Below, piece by piece: positions 29,695 through 37,789 of a DNA stretch of 64,000 bases; the stretch's first letter is position 1; each line of letters opens with the position of its first letter. The DNA is from a gamma proteobacterium symbiont of Ctena orbiculata (lineage in GTDB: Bacteria > Pseudomonadota > Gammaproteobacteria > Chromatiales > Chromatiaceae), in contig QBVC01000016.1 in the NCBI GenBank assembly GCA_003058495.1, positions 78,101 through 142,100 on the forward strand, written 5' to 3'. The notes under the pieces are model-generated. The model was not told where the DNA came from and did not search any database. It worked only from the letters and a program-made list of their open reading frames with translations. The translations under genes and the position numbers were made by a program.

Positions 29695-30063
29695 TTAGCC
29701 GCAACCGCCTCCAGACGAGGAGCCGCAGGTGTTGCAGCCGCCTCCCATGGGTTGCAGATTGTTGAACACGAAACTGGCGTTGCCGTCGCCCTGGTCGATG
29801 AAATCGATCTCGACCCCGCGCAGGTACTGCAGGGTGCCGTCATCGACGATCACCTTGAAACCGTCGCACTCCAGCACGCCATCGTTGTCGTTGATCGCAT
29901 CACTGAAGGTCATGCCGAAGCTGATACCGCTGCAGCCACCGGGGGTGGCGAATACCCGCACGCCCTCGATGGTGTCATCGACCTGCTGAAAGAGTTCGAC
30001 CATTTTGCTCTGCGCGGTGTTGGTCAGGGTTAAGTCGTTTTCGTTTAGGGCATTCAAACTCAT
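29695..30063 (-). CDS. A-type iron-sulfur carrier (IscA/ErpA/HesB family)
   Basis: The 122-residue product has the HesB fold, with the first ligand Cys44 in TPGGCSGISFGM. At the C-terminus, where IscA and ErpA carry C-G-C, this protein has C110-N-T-C113 followed by a Gly/Ser tail ending with C121. It moves Fe-S clusters from the scaffold to apoproteins. The ATG has AGGAG about 9 bases upstream. It stands alone between a terminator downstream and a DUF5063 gene upstream. Confidence 0.9.
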   Translation of the reverse strand: MSLNALNENDLTLTNTAQSKMVELFQQVDDTIEGVRVFATPGGCSGISFGMTFSDAINDNDGVLECDGFKVIVDDGTLQYLRGVEIDFIDQGDGNASFVFNNLQPMGGGCNTCGSSSGGGCG

Positions 30064-30196
30064 GCCGGATCTCCTGAATTCTTTAAATCTTGTATATGCA
30101 CCATACTATCAAGAAATGGCACCCCTATGCCAATTAACATAGAAAAAAAGTTGGTTTTTAGGGAGTCGCAGTACGCGGCCGAGGCAGGCGCCAAGG

Positions 30197-30673
30197 CTAG
30201 GTTGCCAGCTGATTTCGCGCATTCAGGTCGTAGAGGTGGCGCTCCGCATCCAACAGGTGCTGCCCCCAGTGGAGATGGAAGCCCAGGTGCCAGCCCTCGA
30301 CGGCCCGTTGAGGATGCCCGTCCAGCAGGTTGAGTCCATGCTTCAGCTCACAGTAGATATCGGTCAGATCGTCCGCGAGACTGCCGCTCATGCTCAGCCC
30401 GTCACCCGCCACGTCGTACTCCATCCAGTAGCTGTCACGCTCTCCCAACAGCTGGCGCAGATAGGTGTAGAGTTCAAACCTGGCGTCCAGATCGGCCGCT
30501 GTATAGTGGCTCTCACGGGGGGTAGGGAGATTGAGCGCGGCAACCGCGGCATGCAGGCGTGGAAGCAGGCCGGCCACCTCTTGCAGCCACTGGGTGTTTC
30601 CCTCTTGCAGGCTCTCTACCAGCTCGCAATAGTTGCGCGCCAGTGCTTCAAGTTGTTCTATTTGTGGGCTCAT
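30197..30673 (-). CDS. DUF5063-family protein
   Basis: The 158-residue cytoplasmic protein is mostly helical and has no signal peptide or membrane segment. The pattern ending WHLGFHLHWGQHLLDAERHLYDL with acidic residues in the middle (LADDLTDIYCELKHGLNLL) matches the DUF5063 family. Function is unknown. Several His residues at the C-terminus (HLGFHLHWGQHL) could bind metal, but this is only a visual impression. GAGGGA precedes the ATG by about 8 bases. Confidence 0.75.
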   Translation of the reverse strand: MSPQIEQLEALARNYCELVESLQEGNTQWLQEVAGLLPRLHAAVAALNLPTPRESHYTAADLDARFELYTYLRQLLGERDSYWMEYDVAGDGLSMSGSLADDLTDIYCELKHGLNLLDGHPQRAVEGWHLGFHLHWGQHLLDAERHLYDLNARNQLAT

Positions 30674-30983
30674 ATCTTATTCCCTCACAGTCATTTTTAT
30701 TCATTCATGCCTGCAAAAACGGCTGCCAGCCTGTCACTTGATCAACGACAATGAACTACACCAATTCACCATGCTTCGAACTCCATGTACCCCCTGAGTC
30801 TAGCAGCGATAGCGCTCAATCCTAGGAAAAACCCTTAATCCAACTCTCCATTTCAATTGAAAAAATATATCCCCCACGGGATGGGACGGCATAGGATATA
30901 GGGTTTTCTGGCCATCGCAACCCCGCCGTTGCGGGATCCCCGGGAAAAACCACAGGGATCGAAAAAAGGGATACAATTCCGGA
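30674..30983. other. intergenic region between DUF5063 gene and thiD
   Basis: The 310 bases lie between divergent genes. I searched by eye for the TPP riboswitch core (CTGAGA and the ACCTGATCTGG-like arm) and did not find it, although thiD follows. A stem-like CCCCGCCGTTGCGGGATCCCCGG lies at 30920-30942. TACAAT at 30972-30977, only 7 bases before the thiD ATG, may be its -10 element. Confidence 0.4.
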
Positions 30984-31814
30984 ATGTACGATAAATCACA
31001 CCACCCTCCCGTGGTTTTGGCCATAGGGGGACACGATCCCGGAGGCGGCGCCGGGATTCAGGCGGATATCGAGGCCATCGCCGCCAACGGTTGCCACGCC
31101 GCCACCGCGCTGACCTGTCTGACCATCCAGGACAGCTGCAATGTCAGTCAGTTGCTTCCCATCGATGTCTCGATCCTGAAGGATCAGATCAATGCAACCC
31201 TGGGCGACTGCAGGGTGGCCGCGGTCAAGATAGGGCTGGTGGGCAGCCTCCCGGCGGCGCAGGCGATTATCGATATTCTGCGACACCACAGCACAATCCC
31301 GGTGGTGTTCGATCCGGTGTTGGCGGCCGGAGGCGGCAGCGAACTCGCCGACCAGGACTTGATCGATTGTCTACGCCAGACACTCATCCCTCTGTGCCGT
31401 CTGCTCACACCCAACCAGCCCGAGGCGGTGCGATTGGCCGGATCGAACGGGGTGAGGGACTATGACATCATGGCCAGCCGGCTGCTCGAGCTCGGCGCGG
31501 AATCGGTGCTGATAACCGGCAGCCACGACCCGGACGGGGGGAGCGAGATCATCCACCGTCTCTACCAGCCCTCCCGCCCCCCAACGCTTTCCCGCTGGCA
31601 GCGCCTGGCGGGTGAATATCACGGCTCCGGTTGCACCCTGACCTCCGCCATCGCGGCCAGGATGGCCACCGGCGAGGCGTTGCCGGCCGCGGTGGAACAG
31701 GGCCTGGCCTACAGTTGGTCGGCCGTCGCGCAAGGCTTCAGGACAGGACGATGCCAGGCTATCCCGGAACGGCTTGGCCCGATCCGGCGCGGACACCCGC
31801 ATGACGGCGGATAG
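30984..31814 (+). CDS. thiD: hydroxymethylpyrimidine/phosphomethylpyrimidine kinase
   Basis: The 276-residue ribokinase-fold enzyme makes HMP-PP for thiamine synthesis. It shows GGHDPGGGAGIQADI at the N-terminus, TALTCLTIQDS, DPVLAAGGG and the C-terminal catalytic GEYHGSGCTLTSAIAA with the Asp position of GxGD replaced by Cys-Thr as in ThiD (GSGCT). There is no clear ribosome-binding site close to the ATG. thiE overlaps its end by 14 bases. Confidence 0.94.
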   Translation: MYDKSHHPPVVLAIGGHDPGGGAGIQADIEAIAANGCHAATALTCLTIQDSCNVSQLLPIDVSILKDQINATLGDCRVAAVKIGLVGSLPAAQAIIDILRHHSTIPVVFDPVLAAGGGSELADQDLIDCLRQTLIPLCRLLTPNQPEAVRLAGSNGVRDYDIMASRLLELGAESVLITGSHDPDGGSEIIHRLYQPSRPPTLSRWQRLAGEYHGSGCTLTSAIAARMATGEALPAAVEQGLAYSWSAVAQGFRTGRCQAIPERLGPIRRGHPHDGG

Positions 31815-32454
31815 CGCATCCAGCCTGCGGGGCCTGTATGCCATAACCGACTCCCGACTCAGCCCCGGGGAACGACTGCTGCAGCATGTGGAGGCGGCAC
31901 TGCTGGGTGGCGCTGCGGTCATCCAGTACCGGGATAAGAGCGCAAGCGCCGCCCGGCGCCTCGCGGACGCCACCGCATTGAGGCGTCTCTGCAGGGATCA
32001 TGGTGCGCTGCTGATCATCAATGACGACGTCGATCTGACCGAACAGGTCGGCGCCGATGGCGTCCACCTCGGGAGGGATGACGGCTCCCTCACATCCGCC
32101 CGCGAGCGGCTTGGCAAGGATGCCGTCATCGGCGTCTCCTGCTACAACCGGCTGGAACTCGCGCGGGAGGCGGCTGCCTGCGGCGCCGACTACATCGCCT
32201 TCGGACGATTCTTCCCATCCCGCATCAAACCCGACGCGGTGCAGGCCGATGCGGCGCTTTTAACCGCGGCCAGCGCTGAACTCGGGCTGCCCCTGGTTGC
32301 CATCGGCGGGATAACGCCGGAGAATGGCGCCCCATTGATCCGTGCGGGCGCGGACATGCTGGCTGTCATCCACGGGGTATTCGGCGAGGCGGATATCCGG
32401 GCAGCCTGCCGTCGCTTTACCAGACTATTCGAGCAGGAGGAGAGACCACAATGA
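31801..32454 (+). CDS. thiE: thiamine-phosphate synthase
   Basis: The 217-residue TIM-barrel enzyme joins HMP-PP with thiazole phosphate. Seen motifs are [59 protein letters not shown] and AIGGITPEN. The ATG at 31801 lies within the end of thiD. Its stop overlaps the hemL ATG (ATGA), and AGGAGAGA near the end of thiE serves as hemL's ribosome-binding site. Confidence 0.96.
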   Translation: MTADSASSLRGLYAITDSRLSPGERLLQHVEAALLGGAAVIQYRDKSASAARRLADATALRRLCRDHGALLIINDDVDLTEQVGADGVHLGRDDGSLTSARERLGKDAVIGVSCYNRLELAREAAACGADYIAFGRFFPSRIKPDAVQADAALLTAASAELGLPLVAIGGITPENGAPLIRAGADMLAVIHGVFGEADIRAACRRFTRLFEQEERPQ

Positions 32455-33731
32455 GCCGTTCCCATGAGCTATTTGCCCAGGCGCAGAAACATATACCCGG
32501 TGGCGTCAATTCACCGGTCAGGGCCTTCCATGGGGTGGGCGGTGATCCGGTCTTTGTCGACTGCGCCGCGGGGCCCTATATCTTCGATCCGGACGGCAAC
32601 AGATATATCGACTACGTGGGCTCCTGGGGGCCGATGATCCTCGGCCACTCCCAGCATGAGGTGATCGAGGCGGTGGCCTCGGTGATCAACAAGGGCCTCA
32701 GCTTCGGCGCCCCCACCGAGCTCGAGAACCGCATGGCGGAAAAGGTGTGCGAGCTGGTGCCGAGCATGGACCTGGTGCGCATGGTCAGCTCGGGCACCGA
32801 GGCCACCATGTCGGCGATTCGTCTTGCCAGGGGCTTTACCGGGCGCGACAAGATCGTCAAGTTCGAGGGCTGCTATCACGGCCATTCCGACTCGCTGCTG
32901 GTGAAGGCCGGTTCCGGGATGCTGACCCTGGGCGAGCCCTCCTCGCCCGGGGTGCCGGCGGCCCTGGCCGAGCATACGATCACCCTGAGCTTCAACGACA
33001 GCCAGCAGGTGCGCGACTGCTTCGCCCGGGTCGGCGATCAAATCGCCTGCATCATCGTCGAGCCGGTGGCGGGCAACATGAACTGCATACCCCCGGTTCC
33101 CGGTTTTCTCGAGACCCTGCGCGAGGTCTGCGATCAATATGGAACGGTGTTGATATTCGATGAGGTGATGACCGGATTTCGCGTCGCCCTGGGGGGTGCC
33201 CAGGCCCATTACGGCATCACCCCCGACCTGACAACCCTGGGAAAGGTGATCGGTGGCGGCATGCCGGTGGGCGCCTTCGGCGGCCGCCTCGATATCATGC
33301 AGCGGATCGCTCCCCTGGGCCCCGTATACCAGGCAGGGACCCTCTCCGGCAATCCGGTGGCCATGACCGCCGGCCTGAAGACCCTGGAACTGATCTCGGC
33401 ACCCGGCTTTTTCGAGCGGCTGGGTGATAAGGTCGAACGGCTGGTCGACGGTATCATGCAGCAGGCAGAGGCCGCGGGTATTGCGCTGGCGGAAAACCGC
33501 GTTGGCGGGATGTTCGGCCTCTTCTTCAGCGATTCCCGGGTCACCGATTATGCCGCCGCCACCGCCTGCGACCTGACCCGCTTCAAGGCCTTCTATCACG
33601 GCATGCTGGCGCGGGGCGTCTACCTGGCGCCGTCCGCCTTCGAGGCGGGATTCGTCTCCCAGGCCCACAGCGACGAGGATATCCAGAACACCATCCATGC
33701 CGCCGGGGAGACCTTCAAGACCCTGGATTGA
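32451..33731 (+). CDS. hemL: glutamate-1-semialdehyde 2,1-aminomutase
   Basis: The 426-residue PLP enzyme makes 5-aminolevulinate in the C5 haem pathway. Motifs include [48 protein letters not shown] and the Schiff-base lysine in [18 protein letters not shown]. It is coupled to thiE by an ATGA overlap. The thiD-thiE-hemL cluster is common in Pseudomonas and Chromatiales. Confidence 0.97.
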   Translation: MSRSHELFAQAQKHIPGGVNSPVRAFHGVGGDPVFVDCAAGPYIFDPDGNRYIDYVGSWGPMILGHSQHEVIEAVASVINKGLSFGAPTELENRMAEKVCELVPSMDLVRMVSSGTEATMSAIRLARGFTGRDKIVKFEGCYHGHSDSLLVKAGSGMLTLGEPSSPGVPAALAEHTITLSFNDSQQVRDCFARVGDQIACIIVEPVAGNMNCIPPVPGFLETLREVCDQYGTVLIFDEVMTGFRVALGGAQAHYGITPDLTTLGKVIGGGMPVGAFGGRLDIMQRIAPLGPVYQAGTLSGNPVAMTAGLKTLELISAPGFFERLGDKVERLVDGIMQQAEAAGIALAENRVGGMFGLFFSDSRVTDYAAATACDLTRFKAFYHGMLARGVYLAPSAFEAGFVSQAHSDEDIQNTIHAAGETFKTLD

Positions 33732-33793
33732 GGCAGACGGGTAGAGACTGAGCCTGTAGCGCCCCATTCAATCGCTTCTGCGAGCCGCCATCG

Positions 33794-35782
33794 ATGAGTG
33801 AGTTTTTCACCCCCCTGCTGACCTGGATCGGCGAAAACCCATTCTGGGCGGGGCTGGCGGTGTTCCTGGTCGCATTTTCCGAGTCCGTCGCGATAGTCGG
33901 CCTGCTGATCCCCGGGGTTGTGATGATGTTCGGCTTCGGCGCCCTGATCGCCACCGGCATTCTCGAATTCTGGCCCGTCTTCTGGTGGGCCGTGGCCGGC
34001 GCGGTGGTGGGTGATGGCCTCAGTTTCTGGCTGGGACGTCACTTCCAGGAGAGGTTGCAGGGCTTTTGGCCCTTCAACCGCCATCCCGCCACCCTCGAGA
34101 GGGGGATCCACTTCTTCCAGCGCTTTGGCGGCAAAAGCGTCGCCCTTGGCCGTTTTTTCGGACCTGTGCGCGCCATCATCCCCCTTGTCGCCGGTATGCT
34201 GGGGATGTCACCGTCGCGTTTCGTTGCCGCCAATGTCCTCTCCGCCCTGGTATGGGCGCCGGCCTATCTGCTGCCCGGTATCGTCTTTGGCGCCTCCCTG
34301 GAGCTTGCCTCCGAGGTCGCGTTCCGCCTGGTCGCCCTGATGCTGCTGCTGCTTTTCCTCGCCTGGCTGCTCTTTATCCTTGTCCGGACCCTGTTCAGGC
34401 TGATCCAGCCCCATGCCACCACGCTGGTACAGCGGGGTTTCGAGTGGGGCCAGATGCACCGGGGATTCAGATCGATCTCCAGCTCCCTGGCGGATCCGAA
34501 CCACCCGGAGGCGCGGGGCCTGGCCTTCCTCGCCACCCTGCTGCTGCTCGCCACCCTGCTTTTTGTCCTCATCACCGGCATCGTGTTGGACGGCTCGCTG
34601 ACCAAACAGGCGGATCTGCTGCTCTACAGCGCGCTGCAGAGCCTGCGCACGCCCTGGGGCGACCAGCTGATGGTGTGGTTCACCGGTTTGGGTGATCTGG
34701 GATCGATCCTGCCGATCGCCCTCGGCATCGCCATACTGCTGCTGATACAGGGACACAGGCGCGCCTTCTACTATCTGCTTGCGGCGACCGCCTTCGGCCT
34801 GTTGGCGCCGCTGCTGCTCAAATACAGCCTGCGCATACCCCGTCCGCCCAATGCACCCGATTTCCTCGGCCCCTGGTCATTCCCCAGTGCCCATGTGCTG
34901 CGCAGCGTCACGCTCTACGGCTTTGTTTCGATCATGATCGCCCGGGCCCTGGTCAGGGAGTGGCGCTGGTTTCCTTACAGTATTGCGGCCCTGGCCATCG
35001 GTGCGGTCTCGCTCTCCAGACTCTACCTGGGGGTCCACTGGGCGACCGATATCCTCGCCAGTCTCACCCTGGGTATCGCCTGGATCGCCCTGCTGGGCAT
35101 TGCCTACTATCGCCATGTGGAGGCCGAGACCCAGATCACCACACTGATTCTGGCCACGCTCTCGCTGCTGCTGATAGGCGGGGGCTACGGCTGGATGACT
35201 ACAGCTGAAAGATCAGCCAGCTTCCAACACCGTCCCGCCATCGTCCTCGTCTCCCCGGATGAGTGGCAGCGCGGCAGCAGCGCCCTGCCCCGTTTCCGCA
35301 ACGATGTCTTCGGCGCCAAGGATCACCCCCTCAACATCCAGCTGGCCGGCGATCCCGGGCGACTCGTCGACCGCTTGCGCCAGCGGGGTTGGGAAGAGGC
35401 GGAAATGTTGGGCTGGCACAATATATTGCGCCTGCTGACCCCCCACACCCAGCTTGCAGCACTGCCCGTACCCCCCCAGGTACATGATGCAGGTCACGAG
35501 GAGCTGGTCCTGGTCAAGCAGCTGACCAAGCAGCAGCGGCTGCTGCTCAGGCTCTGGCCGACCCCGCTCAGGCTCGCCCCCGATGCGCTCGGGATTTCCG
35601 TCGGCAACGTGACCCTGCAAAGGGCCGAAACCCTGATCGGCATGCTCACCATCCCCCGCACCCTCCACCAGTTCGAGCGCCCGGTGGAAATATTGCGGCA
35701 GGAGCTGGGAGAGACGGGAGCCGGCATCGACCTCGAGACGGGCGGTGTGATCAGGCTGCATTTGAGACCGGGCGGCGACTGA
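33794..35782 (+). CDS. DedA-PAP2-LssY fusion membrane protein
   Basis: The product has 662 residues in three parts. Residues 1-200 are a DedA/SNARE-associated domain with GLLIPGVVMMFGFGAL and the GRFFGPVRAIIPLVAG motif. About 240-440 is a PAP2 phosphatase with KYSLRIPRPPN, SFPSAHV and SLSRLYLGVHWATD, all three catalytic motifs present. From about 460 to 662 is an LssY C-terminal domain (PAIVLVSPDEWQRGS ... WHNILRLLTPHTQ). A role in lipid carrier (undecaprenyl phosphate) recycling or phospholipid turnover is likely, combining a flippase-type domain with a phosphatase. It lies 62 bases after hemL. Confidence 0.9.
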   Translation: MSEFFTPLLTWIGENPFWAGLAVFLVAFSESVAIVGLLIPGVVMMFGFGALIATGILEFWPVFWWAVAGAVVGDGLSFWLGRHFQERLQGFWPFNRHPATLERGIHFFQRFGGKSVALGRFFGPVRAIIPLVAGMLGMSPSRFVAANVLSALVWAPAYLLPGIVFGASLELASEVAFRLVALMLLLLFLAWLLFILVRTLFRLIQPHATTLVQRGFEWGQMHRGFRSISSSLADPNHPEARGLAFLATLLLLATLLFVLITGIVLDGSLTKQADLLLYSALQSLRTPWGDQLMVWFTGLGDLGSILPIALGIAILLLIQGHRRAFYYLLAATAFGLLAPLLLKYSLRIPRPPNAPDFLGPWSFPSAHVLRSVTLYGFVSIMIARALVREWRWFPYSIAALAIGAVSLSRLYLGVHWATDILASLTLGIAWIALLGIAYYRHVEAETQITTLILATLSLLLIGGGYGWMTTAERSASFQHRPAIVLVSPDEWQRGSSALPRFRNDVFGAKDHPLNIQLAGDPGRLVDRLRQRGWEEAEMLGWHNILRLLTPHTQLAALPVPPQVHDAGHEELVLVKQLTKQQRLLLRLWPTPLRLAPDALGISVGNVTLQRAETLIGMLTIPRTLHQFERPVEILRQELGETGAGIDLETGGVIRLHLRPGGD

Positions 35783-35899
35783 GCCAATGAATCCCGATCA
35801 CCCCCCTCCAGGTTAAAGCAAACCGTGATTCGGTCGAAACAGACCTTATAGGTATTGAATTTACTTATGAGAGATATCCGCGGTGTCCTGAACTAAAAT

Positions 35900-37789
35900 A
35901 TGAGACGAGAAGAGAATGGACGCCAGACAACGCAACCCGTGTTTACGCCATTGAAACAAAGATACCATTCTCCAGCCAAACGACTTATAGCCATAATCGT
36001 CCTGTGGTTTGCCGCCTCATTGGTCCTGGCGGAGACGCCGGAAATCCGCATCGGTGTGCTGGCGAAACGAGGCCCGGACAAAAGCCTCGAACGATGGAGC
36101 GCCACGGCGGAATATCTCAACGCCACCCTGCCCGCCTATCGATTCAAGATTGTTCCCATGGCGTTCGACGATATCCAGATCCTGGTAAAAAACCAGATGG
36201 TCGATTTCGTCATCGTCAATCCCGGCATCTATGTCAACCTCTCGGTCAAGTATGGTGTCAGACGCGTCCTCACCCTGGTCAACAAGCTCTCGGACGAGAG
36301 CCAGGTATCGAGATTCGGCAGCGTCATCTTCACCCTCAGGGACCGTGAGGACATTCAACATCTGGCTGACCTCAAGAACCAACGGGTAGCCGCCGTCCAC
36401 AGCACATCGCTCGGCGGCTGGATAATGGCACGCAGGGAGTTGCGGGTCGCGGGCATAGAGAAGTGGGATTTTGCCTCATTGCTCTTTCTCAATACCCACG
36501 ACGCGGTGGTGAATGCGGTATTGAAACGAGAGGCGGAGGTTGGCATCGTCAGAACCGACACCCTGGAGCGGATGGCGCAGGAAGGCAAGCTGGAGCAGCA
36601 GGATTTTCGCATCCTCTCTCCCAAGATGTACGAGAACTTTCCCTATGCGATCAGCACCTCCCTCTACCCGGAGTGGCCGTTTTCGCAACTGCCTCACACA
36701 TCGCTGGAGGTCGCGCGGGAGGTCGCCGTGGCGCTGCTTGAACTGCCGCCTGAACATTCGGCGGCCCAGGACGCCCGAATTCACGGCTGGACGATTCCCG
36801 AAAATTACCAAACGGTGCATGACCTGCTGTCGCTGCTGGAGATGCCACCCTACGACAAAAAACTGAAAGACAGTCTCGCCGATTCAATCAACGACATTTG
36901 GCACTGGTATCTCCTGGGGGTTTTGGTACTGCTGATCCTTGTCCTCCTGCTTGTGCGATTGATCCGGCTCAACCGCTCACTGACTGCGCACAAGAAGACC
37001 CTCGAGGAGAGTGAACGGGCGCAGATTATCACCTTCAACGAGGCGGCCGTCGGCCTCGCCCACATCAGCCTGAGCGGCAGGATAGTGCGCCTCAACCGCA
37101 GATTGAGCGAAATCGTCGCGCTCTCGCCGCAACAGATCATGGAGATCAATCTCAAGGATCTGCTGTTCAGCGACGATGTTCCGGTATGCACCCGTTCATT
37201 CGACAAGCTACGCAACCGAGAGACGAGCAGCGTATCGACTCAACTGCGCCTGGTCTGTGCCAACGGCACAACAAAATGGATTCAGCTCTCACTTTCGAAA
37301 CTCCCCGAGCATGCCCATGACAACAGCCTTCTGGTTGCGGTGATCGACGATATCGATCAATACAAGAAAATCGAGGAGGAGTCATTACGCATTAAGCTGG
37401 AGAGAGAACTGATACTGGACTCTGCCGGCGACGGCATCATCGGCATCGACAGCGAAGCCAACCACATCTTCGTCAACCCGGCGGCGGCAAACATGCTGGG
37501 ATACACTATCGACGAGTTGCTGGAAAAGAACTGTCATGCCGTTTGGCATCACAGCAGAGAGGATGGCAGCAGCTACCCGGAAGCGGAATGCCCGATTACC
37601 AGCGTACTGAAACACGGCAACACCCACCATGCCGAGCAGGAGACAATCTGGCGGAAGAACGGCAAGCCGTTGCAAGTGGACTACATCAGCACGCCGATAA
37701 AGGAGGGCGGCAGGATAGTCGGGGCAGTCGTGGTCTTTCATCGCAACGCACCCCCGAATCTTGAGCAGCCTGCAATTGCCGCATCATGA
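35900..37789 (+). CDS. PhnD-type periplasmic sensor with two PAS domains and no output domain
   Basis: The product has 629 residues. A membrane or signal segment (28-44) precedes a PhnD/TtrS-like substrate-binding domain (47-320; RIGVLAKRGPDKSLERWSA, DFVIVNPGIYV). A transmembrane helix (334-353) is followed by PAS1 (373-490) and PAS2 (503-618). PAS2 has C545, H546, H550, H551 and C564 around its helix region. The chain ends there: no kinase, GGDEF, EAL or HTH domain. Its stop codon overlaps the ATG of the next gene (ATGA), a PAS-GGDEF protein, so the two are probably partners. The ligand is unknown; related domains bind phosphonates, tetrathionate or phosphite. Confidence 0.85.
   Translation: MRREENGRQTTQPVFTPLKQRYHSPAKRLIAIIVLWFAASLVLAETPEIRIGVLAKRGPDKSLERWSATAEYLNATLPAYRFKIVPMAFDDIQILVKNQMVDFVIVNPGIYVNLSVKYGVRRVLTLVNKLSDESQVSRFGSVIFTLRDREDIQHLADLKNQRVAAVHSTSLGGWIMARRELRVAGIEKWDFASLLFLNTHDAVVNAVLKREAEVGIVRTDTLERMAQEGKLEQQDFRILSPKMYENFPYAISTSLYPEWPFSQLPHTSLEVAREVAVALLELPPEHSAAQDARIHGWTIPENYQTVHDLLSLLEMPPYDKKLKDSLADSINDIWHWYLLGVLVLLILVLLLVRLIRLNRSLTAHKKTLEESERAQIITFNEAAVGLAHISLSGRIVRLNRRLSEIVALSPQQIMEINLKDLLFSDDVPVCTRSFDKLRNRETSSVSTQLRLVCANGTTKWIQLSLSKLPEHAHDNSLLVAVIDDIDQYKKIEEESLRIKLERELILDSAGDGIIGIDSEANHIFVNPAAANMLGYTIDELLEKNCHAVWHHSREDGSSYPEAECPITSVLKHGNTHHAEQETIWRKNGKPLQVDYISTPIKEGGRIVGAVVVFHRNAPPNLEQPAIAAS

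Noticed and set aside
30674..30983. TPP riboswitch before thiD
   Set aside because: The conserved CTGAGA and ACCTGATCTGG-like elements are not present.
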